From Histomonas meleagridis (taxonomy: Eukaryota > Parabasalia > Tritrichomonadida > Dientamoebidae), in NCBI GenBank assembly GCA_020186115.1, contig WSYJ01000140.1, positions 186,001 to 250,000 on the forward strand: 64,000 bases of DNA, in the 5' to 3' direction. Positions 27,834 through 38,469 of this stretch are shown here, in pieces. The position numbers and the translations under genes are program-made. The notes under the pieces are model-generated. The model saw only the letters and a program-made list of their open reading frames with translations. It was not told the origin of the DNA and did no database searches. Within the stretch, counting starts at the first letter, position 1. Every line of letters begins with the position of its first letter.

Positions 27834-28588
27834 CATATGTATTAAGTTTCCTCATATTGATCACTTCAATTACACATTCACTATCATATGCATTAAGTTT
27901 CCTCATATTGATCACTTCAATTACACATTCACTATCATACGCATTAAGTTTCCTCATATTGATCACTTTAATTACACATTCACTATCATATGCATTAAGT
28001 TTCCTCATATTGATCACTTTAATTACACATTCACTATCATATGCATTAAGTTTCCTCATATTGATCACTTTAATTACACATTCACTATCATATGCATTAA
28101 GTTTCCTCATATTGATCACTTTAATTACACATTCACTATCATATGCATTAAGTTTCCTCATATTGATCACTTTAATTACACATTCACTATCATATGCATT
28201 AAGTTTCCCTCATATTGATCACTTTAATTACACATTCACTATCATATGCATTAAGTTTCCTCATATTGATCACTTTAATTACACATTCACTATCATATGC
28301 ATTAAGTTTCCTCATATTGATCACTTTAATTACACATTCACTATCATATGCATTAAGTTTCCTCATATTGATCACTTTAATTACACATTCACTATCATAT
28401 GCATTAAGTTTCCTCATATTGATCACTTTAATTACACATTCACTATCATATGCATTAAGTTTCCTCATATTGATCACTTTAATTACACATTCACTATCAT
28501 ACGCATTAAGTTTCCTCATATTGATCACTTCAATTACACATTCACTATCATATGCATTAAGTTTCCTCATATTGATCACTTCAATTAT
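27834..28588. repeat. 51-bp minisatellite, about 15 copies
   Basis: The unit, seen on the plus strand, starts CCTCATATTGATCACTTT and ends CATATGCATTAAGTTT; it repeats every 51 bases with almost no divergence. One copy near 28205 has an extra C. A C/T variant (CACTTCAATT) marks the first two and last two copies, while interior copies have CACTTTAATT; a CATACGC variant sits near both ends. Because 51 is a multiple of three and no stop falls in several frames, both strands read as periodic peptides (minus strand: INMRKLNAYDSECVIKV, 17 residues). It lies immediately 3' of the RasGEF gene. Confidence 0.92.
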
Positions 28589-28641
28589 ATTTTTCGCACA
28601 CATTTCATACGTAAAACGGATTTCGATCGATATTTTACTCA

Positions 28642-30534
28642 TCACTCCTGCATTCCAGACAGTTTCTCTTCTATCTGCTGTAATGTCAAATTTGCTCCTT
28701 TTAGGATTACGTTTTTAATTTGGGGCACAGTCCAAAATGTGTATGTTGTATTTTGGAATCTGTACAGCGTTGTGCATCTTTTAGCTATTGCGCAAATCTT
28801 TTCCCAGTTGATCAGCCCGTTCACGTAGTCGTCCATTTCCAGTATCTTCTTATCGATTCTCTTTATTTCGACGTGCATATTCGGTATGCATGCCTCCCAC
28901 TTACCGAACCGTGTGTTGATACTATTTTCATAGTCTGTAGGTTTCACTGTTTCATTTTTATCATTGTTTCCTGCCTTCTTCCATATATCCAACAAATCTG
29001 ATTTGATTTGTTCTATCTTTTGTTCTAATGTTGGGTCATTATTCTTGATGAAAACTTTGGAGATAATATCAGGGCGAAGCATTAATTGCGATAAACATGA
29101 AACAGCTTCAAAGTTATATAATTGATTTAATGCTTGAATGATCTCAAAGATCTTTTGATATGCATCAAATCGATTGTTTTCTTCACTCTCTAAAAATGTG
29201 GATGCTACAAGTTGTGTTAATTGTTCATCAAATAAGAAGAAGTCTTTAAACGTTGGTGTTTGGATTGTAGCTCGACGTGATTTTAATGCAATAATAAATT
29301 CTAATGAATGAATCGATGAATATTTCTTATGATATATTAAAGTGATTTGTCGTGCAACTTCAATAGGCGATGGATCTAAAATAGTTAACGATGACATAAA
29401 TAATTTTTGTGGTTCGGGTATTATCGGCTTGTCAATCTTTTCAAGTGAACCTTTCTTTGTACCATATGTAATACCTTTCATCGATTTAAGAATGGTCTCG
29501 GCATATGGTTTAAGTTTGTCATATTTGGAATCTGCTAAAATTCGATTGATAAATTGTGCAACCGACTTTAACGTTCGCTGGCCAATAAATAGCCCATGAT
29601 AATTAACCCATTTCCTGATTAAGTTGATGATGTTTCGGCGGATCTCGGTCATGATCTTCTCTGGAACTGGTTTATATGGAGTGCCATCTAAATCACAATC
29701 AAATAAGGTTACAAGATGTTGGAGAAAATGATTGGCAGAGGTAATGGAATGGATTGTTAGGAAGAAAAGTTGTTGTTCTTCATCATTAATGCTTTGTAAA
29801 TCTGACGTACAAAGATAAACAACAAGCCGTTTAAGAGAGGCTTGGATTAAATGGCGATATGAATGGACATCAGGATTGTCATAGACTGCATTAAGATCTT
29901 TGTCATTAAATTCATCCCATATAGTATTTGGATCTTCACGATATGAAGATGAAAAGAAATCTTCTTCTCGATACTCATTAACAACACTGTGGAACATCTC
30001 GGCTGGAACATTCCATGGATCATCACGATGTCCAACTGCTAACGACGCTAACAAATGAAGATCTGTACGATTCCATGGTTGTTTGGAGGTTTGAAAGACA
30101 TGACCTGATTCACTGGCAAGAATTTCTGCTGTGCGATACATACCAATGGCTTGAAGATGTTGATATATAAGTTCAAGAATGACATGGCGATTAACAGTTG
30201 AAAGTGCAGTTACTGTTTGCGCATGTGTAACATTGGCAAAGGAATAGCCACCAAAATACCCTAAGGCTCTTTCACGTAATGAAAGATATTGTGGATTCTC
30301 AGATAGTATCTCGTTAAGCCATTTACTTTGTTCTTCTGAGAGTTGTTCTGGATCTTTTATATCGCTTTTTCTTGAATCGTCAGAACCTTGAGAAGTACCG
30401 ATTAAAATTGATTGTGATTTTAAGGAATTGCCTCTGGAATCAAGAGAGCCTATTAATGGTTCGCTGTTGTTAGGAAGGGATGCAGAAGTTTCTATCTTTG
30501 GTATTGTGGAGCCGCTGCTGTTTGGCGCTGACAT
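28642..30534 (-). CDS. LisH-RasGEF domain protein
   Basis: 630 residues from the ATG at 30534 (the longer frame starts with GTG). Residues 1-65 are Ser-rich. A LisH motif lies near residues 125-155 (VILELIYQHLQAIGMYRTAEIL). Residues 210-340 fit the RasGEF N-terminal module, and residues 365-625 fit the CDC25 catalytic domain (LDPSPIEVARQITLIYHKKYSSIHSLEFI; a conserved helical hairpin; YRFQNTTYTFWTVPQIKNVIL). CDC25 domains load GTP onto Ras-family GTPases. The stop codon overlaps (TGATG) an ATG that opens into the 51-bp repeat array, so read-through or reinitiation would add repeat peptide. Confidence 0.85.
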   Translation of the reverse strand: MSAPNSSGSTIPKIETSASLPNNSEPLIGSLDSRGNSLKSQSILIGTSQGSDDSRKSDIKDPEQLSEEQSKWLNEILSENPQYLSLRERALGYFGGYSFANVTHAQTVTALSTVNRHVILELIYQHLQAIGMYRTAEILASESGHVFQTSKQPWNRTDLHLLASLAVGHRDDPWNVPAEMFHSVVNEYREEDFFSSSYREDPNTIWDEFNDKDLNAVYDNPDVHSYRHLIQASLKRLVVYLCTSDLQSINDEEQQLFFLTIHSITSANHFLQHLVTLFDCDLDGTPYKPVPEKIMTEIRRNIINLIRKWVNYHGLFIGQRTLKSVAQFINRILADSKYDKLKPYAETILKSMKGITYGTKKGSLEKIDKPIIPEPQKLFMSSLTILDPSPIEVARQITLIYHKKYSSIHSLEFIIALKSRRATIQTPTFKDFFLFDEQLTQLVASTFLESEENNRFDAYQKIFEIIQALNQLYNFEAVSCLSQLMLRPDIISKVFIKNNDPTLEQKIEQIKSDLLDIWKKAGNNDKNETVKPTDYENSINTRFGKWEACIPNMHVEIKRIDKKILEMDDYVNGLINWEKICAIAKRCTTLYRFQNTTYTFWTVPQIKNVILKGANLTLQQIEEKLSGMQE

Positions 30535-30703
30535 TTTTGAAGCCACTTTTCAAAATAAAACGCTTATTTCTTTTACTTTTTGAGAGGATTTGAAAAACAG
30601 TGAAATGAATATTGATTGTTGCAGCTGCCATTTTAACGGTCATATTATCCATTATCGCTTTTAGTAAACGATCGTTGTCTTTTGTCAAAAAGTGGCACAA
30701 GCA
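30535..30703. promoter_or_regulatory. Divergent promoter between RasGEF and AP-3 sigma
   Basis: 169 bases separate the two ATGs. Each is preceded by the same word: TTTGAAAAGTGGC ahead of RasGEF (minus) and TGTCAAAAAGTGGC ahead of AP-3 sigma (plus). TTAACGGTCA and AAACGATCGTTG, Myb-type words, lie between. The symmetry suggests one divergent promoter with two initiators. Confidence 0.5.
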
Positions 30704-31192
30704 ATGATCTACGCTTTCTTTGTAATAAATGAAAATGGTGATATAAGGCTTTCTAGAGCTTATGTTGAAATGAGCCAAGAAACCCGTAACCGTTTGGCAC
30801 ATGAAGTTTTTAGAATGATATCAACACGTGCATCAAATCTTTGTAACATTGTCCCTGGTGATGGAATAACAAGTTACCCATTCCAAAGAAATGTATCAGT
30901 TGTATACAGAGCTTACGCTGCTTTGTTCGTAATTACTGTTGTTGATGAATGTGAAAATCCTTTGGCTATTCTTGATATCATCCATACATTTGTTGAAGTT
31001 TTGAATGGATGCTTTAAAGATGTTTCAGAAGTACAACTTGCTTTTAACCCAGATAAAGCTTTGCAAGCATTGGATTCTTTAATCAACGGCGGACTGATAT
31101 TTGAAACACAGTCTGAGTTAGCACTTTCTCGTCTTGCAGAAGAAAATGCTGCTGATAAACGATTTGGAATCAAGATGAATATCAATAAGTAA
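30704..31192 (+). CDS. AP-3 complex sigma subunit
   Basis: 162 residues from the ATG at 30704; the longer frame starts with GTG. The clathrin-adaptor small-chain fold is plain: MIYAFFVINENGDIRLSRAYVEM, YRAYAALFVITVVDECENPLAILDIIHTFVEVLNGCFKDVSEVQLAF, then LINGGLIFETQ. GGLIFETQ and the IFN.GxxRLSxxY-like start favour sigma-3 over sigma-1 and -2. AP-3 sorts membrane cargo to lysosomes and related organelles. Length is normal. Confidence 0.85.
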   Translation: MIYAFFVINENGDIRLSRAYVEMSQETRNRLAHEVFRMISTRASNLCNIVPGDGITSYPFQRNVSVVYRAYAALFVITVVDECENPLAILDIIHTFVEVLNGCFKDVSEVQLAFNPDKALQALDSLINGGLIFETQSELALSRLAEENAADKRFGIKMNINK

Positions 31193-31552
31193 TTAAAGAG
31201 CAAAAGTTAAGCTTTTTATAAATATCTCCTTATTCAAACGAACCAAAATTGCTTTAAAAGATTTTTTTTTACTGTTTTGAGAATAGGACTAATAGCCATC
31301 ATAGGGCACTTTTGTTCGTTTTCTTTGTCTGTTTTTGTGTATATAATTTGTTATGAATATGGATAAGGAAATGTTCATAAAAGCAAGCTCCAGAAAAATA
31401 TTTAAAACATCATTTCAATAATCATATGAAAGATTTCAAATTTGACCAATTAATTCTTTTTAGGATATACATGCTAAATGTGTATCCATAATTTTATTTA
31501 GTAAACGACAATTTGATTTAAAAAAAAATAGAATTAGTTATTGTATATCTAT
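31193..31552. other. Convergent 3' flank, nothing recognised
   Basis: 360 bases between two convergent genes, AT-rich, with no coding or promoter signs. Confidence 0.45.
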
Positions 31553-34500
31553 TTAATAATTAATTTGTTTAACTTTCTCAAGTAGCAAATTTCTTACGTC
31601 CACTATATTCCCATTCATAAGTTCGTCCATCTTCAACTCAATGTTCTTTGTTTCAAGCACCTTCCTAACAATGAAGAATTCATGTACGAAAAATGTCAAG
31701 ATTTCTCTATTTGCGTTTTTTCCTGTTCTTTCTTCTATTAAATCCAGCCATATTTTAAGGAGATGATCTAATTGTTCATTTGACAATCTTTTGATCAACA
31801 TATCAAATACCTCGATTTCATTTAAAAAGTCATGATCGCATAAGCTCGAAAATGCTTTTGCTGTGTTTGCTCTTGCTTTTGGGATATCGCTAATTAATAA
31901 CAATAACGAAACTATATAACATTGTTTATACTGGCACATTTTATGTAAAACATTCGAAATTGAAATGTGAACTGAAAAGTTTTCTTCGTTCCAATTTAAA
32001 ATCTGTTTTTCGCAAAATGGAATAAACTTCAAAATTTGTTCTGATGTTATTTCAGTATATTTCAGGAGATTAATTAAATTTGCCATAATTTCAGGAGCGA
32101 ATTCCTTATAAATCATATCAAAAATTACATTTGATTCAATTTGCACCGAATTTTTTATTAAAATTTCTGAAAATGATTTTAATAAAATTGTTGAAATATT
32201 TTTTTGCTTAATTCTATTTTTAATAATTTCGATGAGTGAATTATTAATTTTTATATTTTTATTTAAAATTGCTAATAATTCTGGATTAGAAATATTTGGA
32301 TCAATTTCATCATTAGAATTAACTAAAGAGATTTGATCATAATAAAACAAATTACATTTAATTTTATAATTTGGAATTTGAACATTTAATTCATTATATA
32401 TTAATATTAAATCATTAAGTATAAAAGGCGGAATAAAATTAATTTTAACTTTCGGAAGTTTAGTTTTAATATGTTTATCTATAACCAAAATCTTTAAAAC
32501 ATTAACAAATGTATGTAATGAATTCGCATTTATTTCATTAAATTCGAAATATTTCAAATTTTCAAATTTTTCATTTTCGAAATAAATTGAATTCGACAAA
32601 ATATAAATAATTTGATCAACGAAAATTTTATATTCTGTTTTAGGTATAACATTAACAATAGACTTCGCTACAAGTCTTCTAATTCTTGAACTTTTATTAT
32701 TAACATGTTTCAATAATATTTCGAACAAATCTTTTTCACCTTTTATACTATCGAACAAAGAAATTACAGTTAACGAATAATATATCGAATGATAACAATT
32801 TGATTTTAATGCGTTTAATATGATATCTTTAGAATGAATAAACTGTTGGAAGAATTGTGATAAATTTAAAGTGTTTTCATTATGTTTTATTAATTTTTGA
32901 AATATAGTTGCAAAACAAAGATTTGAAGCACATATGAAATCCCAATTATGGAATTTATATGATAATTCGAATATAACTTCGAATATTTCGGGCAAAAATA
33001 TTTGTTCATATAACGAAGTCATTTTATCTTTAAGAACAAATCGAATGACATTCATTGAATTTGTTGCTTCTGTTTCATTTGTTGTGTTTTTAAGTAATGT
33101 TATTAATGCGTTAATAATTTTCATTTGGTTTTTTTTATCATTTATTTGTAATCGTAATAATGATAACGCAATAAATGGTAATGATGCACTTCTTCGCATA
33201 TTTTTCATATCAAAATCAGACAAAATTGATATTAATTTTGTTGTATAGATTTCGATTTTAGAAGTTGAATTGGTTTGATCAAGTTTATGATATAAAGATT
33301 CGAAGATAAATTGACTATGATATGCAATTCCTGAATCTTTAGTTTCCATAAAGATATCAAAAAATGTGTCAATTGTTTCAGAGAGAAATTCATCTGAAAA
33401 AATTACAGTTTTATCATTTAAGAAATTTCGGAAATTATCCAAATTTAATGAGTTATTATGTTTAAGTTCATTTATATATTTAGATAATATTTCATCACAA
33501 TTTTTATTAGAGAAATCATTTTCTTTAAATCCAAATTTTACTAATATTTCAGCTTTTTTTGGATCTTTTTTCATTATTTCATTTGTAATTATAGTTTTCA
33601 CTTTATTACAAAAAGAAGGTAAACTATCAAATAACAACGAATATATCGAATGTAAATGGAAATCATTATAAATACTTGGGAAATATTTCCATATTATTAA
33701 TGTTAATTCAAACCCAAATTGTCTTCTTTTAGTTACATTATCAGGAGCCATTAATAAAGCAAATTCATTTAAATATAAATTTATAATCTTATCAACAAAT
33801 TCCAAATTTGAATCATTTTTAAGATTTTTCATATATTCATTCATCAAATCTAAAATCATTTGTATATGTTTTGATGAATCACAATAAAATATATTTGTAA
33901 TATAATTAGAAATCTCAAAATCTTTTAATAAATCTGTTTTAATTAAGATTTTAAAAGATAATAATTTCAAATCAAAGTTATAATGACGAATTCCATATTT
34001 AATATCATAATATAAATCAATTTTTGGCCATTTTAATTTAGGTATAACTGAAAGTACATCAAATGTTAAAAATATTTTAAGTGAATATATTTTAATATTA
34101 CCAAATAATTCAAATGCTTTTGTTATCATTTTTGGTTGTAAGTTAAAAAATGGCTGAAATATTGATGAAAAAGTTTTGAAATTATAATTATCAAAATGAT
34201 CAATAGAATATTTGATTATTGATTCTAATAAATCAATTGATAATTTATTGTTAGTTGAATATGATTTTATACATTTGGATACAAATCCATTATCAGAAGT
34301 TTCTTGTGATAGCTCAATTAATTCTTGCGAAATTGATGGAAAATCTTTATAAAATAAAATAATATCAGGAATAATAAATGTCTTAAGAAGTGAATGCCAT
34401 GAAAGATGTCTAACTGCTTGATAAAGTTCTTTTCCTAACTCATTAAGAATTTTTTCTTTTTTAGACCGTTTAACAAGTGATTGATAGAAGTAAAGCATTG

Positions 34501-35464
34501 AATTGTGAACGTTTATATTCGTTAAATCAAAATCTCGAACAAGAAAAGAAATACATTTAGAAATCAAAGTGAAATCTTTTATAGAGTCTATGAGGTGTGC
34601 CATTGATGCATACCCATAAACGAGATCATCAATAGTTGGACTATTAGACATAGAATTAATGATTTTGTCTGAAATCAAAATTGTGATTTTTTCATTTTCT
34701 GGAATGCGTGAAAGTGTTATAGATAAAAGTAAATGGAAGCAATTTTTATGGAGTTTGGTATTTAAGATATTAAATAATGGAGTGTCTTTTTCATAATATA
34801 AATTAAGAATATCATTTATGTTAAAAAGTGTTAAAATTATATCTGAAAGTGATCTTGTTAAAGAAAAGATAATTTCGAATTGTTCTTCATTTGGAACAAT
34901 ATCCAGTATACAAGAACCTAATACAGAAAATGTATTGGTTTCTATGTTTGCAAAATAATTTTTGTCTGATTTGATAGAAACAGGAGTTTGTTGTGTCCGA
35001 AGATATGGTTCTATTAGCTTAGAATATAATGATATATTTTTTCCTGATGAAATAAAAGAAAGAAATTCTTCATATTTAGATTCAAAAAATGCTTCTTTCC
35101 CAAACATTTGAATGAAATTATTAGCAGCTTGATAGTTAGGATTTGATGATTTCCAAAAATATTTTTCAATTAATTTAGAACAAATAATTTTAAAATCATT
35201 TTCCTTGTTAGTACTTTTCATAAAGCTATTTAATTTTGTAGAGAATGCACGAATTACTAAGAATGGATTTTCACCACATATATATTCAGCTAAAATTTCC
35301 AATGTTGAACTCCAATTTTCATTCAAAGATTTTTGTAGGATATCAAATAAATCGGGGAAACTTTTACTTGTAATTTCTGTTTGAGCTGAAAAAAAATTTT
35401 TCAGCAGCTCCATTACGTTTTGGTAAATATGTCTATTTAAAAGTTCACAAATACAAATTGTCAT
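31553..35464 (-). CDS. Giant helical-repeat (HEAT/ARM-like) protein, family unknown
   Basis: 1303 residues, one uninterrupted frame with ATG at 35464. The whole length is alternating amphipathic helices with no membrane segments and no catalytic motif I can see. The C-terminal region (about 1180-1260: LLLLISDIPKARANTAKAFSSLCDHDFLNEIEVFDMLIKRLS) is best conserved-looking, with a pattern like the last HEAT repeats of tubulin-folding cofactor D, but the resemblance is too weak to name it. It could be a karyopherin, cofactor or scaffold. It is read away from the broken protease at 35540. Confidence 0.8.
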   Translation of the reverse strand: MTICICELLNRHIYQNVMELLKNFFSAQTEITSKSFPDLFDILQKSLNENWSSTLEILAEYICGENPFLVIRAFSTKLNSFMKSTNKENDFKIICSKLIEKYFWKSSNPNYQAANNFIQMFGKEAFFESKYEEFLSFISSGKNISLYSKLIEPYLRTQQTPVSIKSDKNYFANIETNTFSVLGSCILDIVPNEEQFEIIFSLTRSLSDIILTLFNINDILNLYYEKDTPLFNILNTKLHKNCFHLLLSITLSRIPENEKITILISDKIINSMSNSPTIDDLVYGYASMAHLIDSIKDFTLISKCISFLVRDFDLTNINVHNSMLYFYQSLVKRSKKEKILNELGKELYQAVRHLSWHSLLKTFIIPDIILFYKDFPSISQELIELSQETSDNGFVSKCIKSYSTNNKLSIDLLESIIKYSIDHFDNYNFKTFSSIFQPFFNLQPKMITKAFELFGNIKIYSLKIFLTFDVLSVIPKLKWPKIDLYYDIKYGIRHYNFDLKLLSFKILIKTDLLKDFEISNYITNIFYCDSSKHIQMILDLMNEYMKNLKNDSNLEFVDKIINLYLNEFALLMAPDNVTKRRQFGFELTLIIWKYFPSIYNDFHLHSIYSLLFDSLPSFCNKVKTIITNEIMKKDPKKAEILVKFGFKENDFSNKNCDEILSKYINELKHNNSLNLDNFRNFLNDKTVIFSDEFLSETIDTFFDIFMETKDSGIAYHSQFIFESLYHKLDQTNSTSKIEIYTTKLISILSDFDMKNMRRSASLPFIALSLLRLQINDKKNQMKIINALITLLKNTTNETEATNSMNVIRFVLKDKMTSLYEQIFLPEIFEVIFELSYKFHNWDFICASNLCFATIFQKLIKHNENTLNLSQFFQQFIHSKDIILNALKSNCYHSIYYSLTVISLFDSIKGEKDLFEILLKHVNNKSSRIRRLVAKSIVNVIPKTEYKIFVDQIIYILSNSIYFENEKFENLKYFEFNEINANSLHTFVNVLKILVIDKHIKTKLPKVKINFIPPFILNDLILIYNELNVQIPNYKIKCNLFYYDQISLVNSNDEIDPNISNPELLAILNKNIKINNSLIEIIKNRIKQKNISTILLKSFSEILIKNSVQIESNVIFDMIYKEFAPEIMANLINLLKYTEITSEQILKFIPFCEKQILNWNEENFSVHISISNVLHKMCQYKQCYIVSLLLLISDIPKARANTAKAFSSLCDHDFLNEIEVFDMLIKRLSNEQLDHLLKIWLDLIEERTGKNANREILTFFVHEFFIVRKVLETKNIELKMDELMNGNIVDVRNLLLEKVKQINY

Positions 35465-35539
35465 TTAAATGGCAAATCACATCAAGTTTTTTATTAGTTG
35501 AAGTGAAATTTTGTTTTGGGGAATTTTTTTAAATTACTT

Positions 35540-36088
35540 ATCCAAGTTTGTTATCTTTTGCTGGAAGTCTTCTTTCATTTTCAGAGCAAAACTTAGTTGA
35601 TTGTGTTGACAATTGTCTTGGATGTGAAGGTGGTTTAATGTCATACGCATTTGATTATGTTATCAAAAACCAAAGTGCTAAGTTTATGCTTGAAGATGAT
35701 TATCCATATCTCGCATATCAAGGCGCATATCAATTCGATTCTACAAGCAGTTGGCTCTATTTCAAGATATATTGATATAGCTCAAGGTGATTAAACAGAT
35801 CTAGAAGCAAAGGTTGCAAATCATGGAACAGTATGTTGTGGAATAGATGCTTCATGCTTAAGTTTTCAACTTTATAAAAGTGGAATTTATGATGAACCAA
35901 AATGTTCATCTACTGTACTTGACCATGGCGTTGGTTGCGTTGGATTTGGTACCGAAAAGGATAAAAATTATTGGATCATTCGAAATACTTGGGGTTCAAC
36001 ATGGGGTGAAAATGGTTACATTCGTATGATCAAGAATAAGAACAACCAATGTGGTGTTGCATCCGCAGCAATTGTGCCAATTGCATAA
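35540..36088 (+). pseudogene. Broken papain-family cysteine protease (clan CA, C1)
   Basis: The frame begins in the middle of the mature enzyme (FAGSLLSFSEQNLVDCVDNCLGCEGGLMSYAFDYV, where active C1 proteases read LSEQxLVDC..GCxGG). The prepro region and the catalytic Cys (QCGSCWAF) are absent. The frame shifts near 35745 and an in-frame TAA follows near 35793. The rest keeps the catalytic His (LDHGVGCVGFG) and Asn (IRNTWGSTWGENGY) regions and ends normally at 36086-36088. C1 proteases are abundant secreted or lysosomal enzymes in trichomonads. This copy is truncated at its 5' end, just 80 bases from the start of the divergent giant gene. Confidence 0.85.
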
Positions 36089-36459
36089 CGAAAGTTTGAT
36101 GCATTCTCTATTTTTTGTTTATTTGATTAATAGTATGTTTTATAAATATTTTTGTTGAAATATAAATGCAATTATATGGTAATTAATAGTAATTAGTTTC
36201 TATTTTAATTCAACTTAACACAACATTTTTCAGGATGATAAATTATTACAAACCGTTATGATAAAAAAATCACATACAATTACACTTAAGTTATCATAAG
36301 TAGAATTTCCATGCATTGAGTTATTTAAGTGCAAAATTATTGTATGCATTCGGTGATCTTCTTACCTTTATGTTGATTTAGTGAACAATGCAATTTTGAT
36401 ATTATATGCTTATATTTGAATTAGATATTTTTTTCATGCAAGGTTACTGAAATCAGAAA

Positions 36460-36995
36460 CCAATGGTATATGATATTCCAATAAATGTGTATTTAACCAA
36501 CGTAGCACAAATAGATGAGAATCTCAAAAAGTTAGAGACTCAATGATGAAGTTATCTTCAAGGTAATGAAGCTATATGCGACCTAGAACTCAACGATTTC
36601 ATTGTTAACGTTTATAAAATGCTTCCTGATCAAACAGGTTTAGATTCATACGTTTTTGTTGAGTTTGTATGCGATGTTCTCCAGTGTAAAAAACCAATTC
36701 AAGACAAAATTAACATTATGTTTATTTTTTAATGATTTTTGGCATTTTTTTTTTCAAGTTTAATTAAATTTGGAGATTCAATATATATATAATATTTTAT
36801 ATCTTTTGGTAATTTTGGAAACTTATTTGATCAAGTAATTAATGAATATCAATTTGCACGAGCTGGTTTAAATGGAGTATGCTTTATAAATGTCTATCTT
36901 ATTACTCCATTTATATTTGGTACATCACAAATTATTGGCATTATCGAAATTATCCCGAATAATATTAATGAAAAAATCATCTCAACGTATTTTCA
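36460..36995 (+). pseudogene. Decayed coding remnants, possibly PI-kinase-like in the second part
   Basis: Two stretches have protein character. 36461-36732 reads MVYDIPINVYLTNVAQID.. then two adjacent stops, then ICDLELNDFIVNVYKMLPDQTGLDSYVFVEF. 36810-36990 reads FDQVINEYQFARAGLNGV followed by YLITPFIFGTSQIIGIIEIIPNN, whose GLx..YxxxTxGxxxGxIExVxN spacing recalls the catalytic core of PI3/PI4 kinases. The stretch between and after is AT-rich. I call it a relic with low certainty about family. The gap 36089-36460 holds nothing else, apart from an isolated AACCGTTATG near 36250. Confidence 0.35.
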
Positions 36996-37186
36996 GCGGA
37001 AAATCAAGAGTAAACTACACAAATTTTTAATAGGAAAAACGTTTCCCCACAAATGTTTCTATAGTTTACATATATCAATATTGAAAATTCAAATAAAAAA
37101 TCCCAATTAGCAACGGTTATCCGATAAATTTTCAATATCGGAATCTTCGTTGAATATTTATCGTAAAGTTTAATTCACTTTATTTA

Positions 37187-38131
37187 ATGCAAGAAATTCC
37201 AAAAGTTGGCTTTGGAACATGGAGTGTACCAGAATCAGAAGTTGTAGAAAATGCAGTCAAAGAAGCTATCAAGGCAGGTTATCGCCACATCGATTGTGCA
37301 TTTTCTTATCAAAACGAAGCATCAGTCGGTCGTGCTATCAAAGAAATGATTGACACAGGAGTTGTCAAACGTGAAGAACTTTGGGTCACATCTAAATTAT
37401 GGTCAACACATCATGATCCAGCACATGTTGAAGAAAGTATCCGCAAATCACTTAAAGATCTTCAGCTCGATTACCTTGACTTATTCCTTGTTCATCAACC
37501 ACTTAGCTTTGAATATAGCCCAGATGATTTATTCCCCAAAGATGAATCAGGAAAGATCAAAATTGTCGACATTCCAATGGTTGACACATGGAAGGCAATG
37601 GAACAACTCGTCGAAAAAGGATTAACACGTCATATTGGAATGTGCAATGTCTCAATTGAACTTATCGAAAAGATCCGATTCACACCCGGAATCAAGATCC
37701 AGCCATATGCAATCCAATGCGAATGCCATCCATACCATCAAAATGATGCACTCATTGAATACCTCGAAAAACGAGGAATCCATTTCACATGCTATTCGCC
37801 ACTTGGCTCACCAGGCAATGTGAAGCAAGGCGTATTCCAAGATGACAAGCAAAAGCCTAAAATTTTACTCGAAGATCCAGTCGTCAACGAAATTGCGAAA
37901 GAACTCGGAAGGACACCAGCACAAGTCATACTGAAGTTCTTGACACAGCTCTCTCCAATGGTATCCGTGGTGCCAAAGAGCATGACGCCATCAAGAATCC
38001 ACGAAAACTTCCAACTCGACTTCGAATTGTCGAAGGAACAATTCCAAAAGATGAAGAACTTAAACTGCTACGGAAGAATATTCTGGTTCCAGAAAATGTT
38101 CGGAACTGAATTTTATGGTGATGGATATTAA
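37187..38131 (+). CDS. Aldo-keto reductase
   Basis: 314 residues. The AKR barrel is complete: VGFGTWS near the start; YRHIDCAFSYQNEASVGRAI (Asp and Tyr of the catalytic tetrad); ELWVTSKLW (Lys); LDYLDLFLVHQP, where the His is kept but the usual Trp after it is Gln; IGMCNVS; QCECHPYHQN; TPAQVILKF; and the coenzyme-binding VVPKSMTPSRIHENFQ. NADPH-dependent reduction of aldehydes or ketones is expected. Length is normal for the family. TTCACTTTATTTA ends right at the ATG, a TCA initiator. The codon use is less AT-rich than the neighbours, suggesting strong expression. Confidence 0.93.
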   Translation: MQEIPKVGFGTWSVPESEVVENAVKEAIKAGYRHIDCAFSYQNEASVGRAIKEMIDTGVVKREELWVTSKLWSTHHDPAHVEESIRKSLKDLQLDYLDLFLVHQPLSFEYSPDDLFPKDESGKIKIVDIPMVDTWKAMEQLVEKGLTRHIGMCNVSIELIEKIRFTPGIKIQPYAIQCECHPYHQNDALIEYLEKRGIHFTCYSPLGSPGNVKQGVFQDDKQKPKILLEDPVVNEIAKELGRTPAQVILKFLTQLSPMVSVVPKSMTPSRIHENFQLDFELSKEQFQKMKNLNCYGRIFWFQKMFGTEFYGDGY

Positions 38132-38469
38132 ACAAAAATTAAAACATTTTAATGTGTAATTCGTAATTGGAATTTTGTTTCCGATTTCGAAATTTTTGAA
38201 GTCCTTTAACAATCTTTAAATGAATAAATATTTTTTTATTTATTTTATTTAAATTGAAAATTATATTTCTTTCATCAAATATTCCATTTATGGAATGCAT
38301 TTAAACTTATTTTTGTGAATTGGAATGAAATTAATTTCAGTTTTTAATATATAAAAATGAAATTCATATATGAAACCGGTAAATCAAACTTTGCTGTTCA
38401 AATTAATTTTCGAAAATTAAACAAACAATTTCTTCTATAATTTAAAATGGAAAAAAATGATAACAACAT

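Noticed and set aside
27857-28828. Long plus-strand frames of 323 and 167 codons across the minisatellite
   Set aside because: They are products of a 51-bp repeat without stops; they overlap the RasGEF 3' end antisense and have no promoter box.
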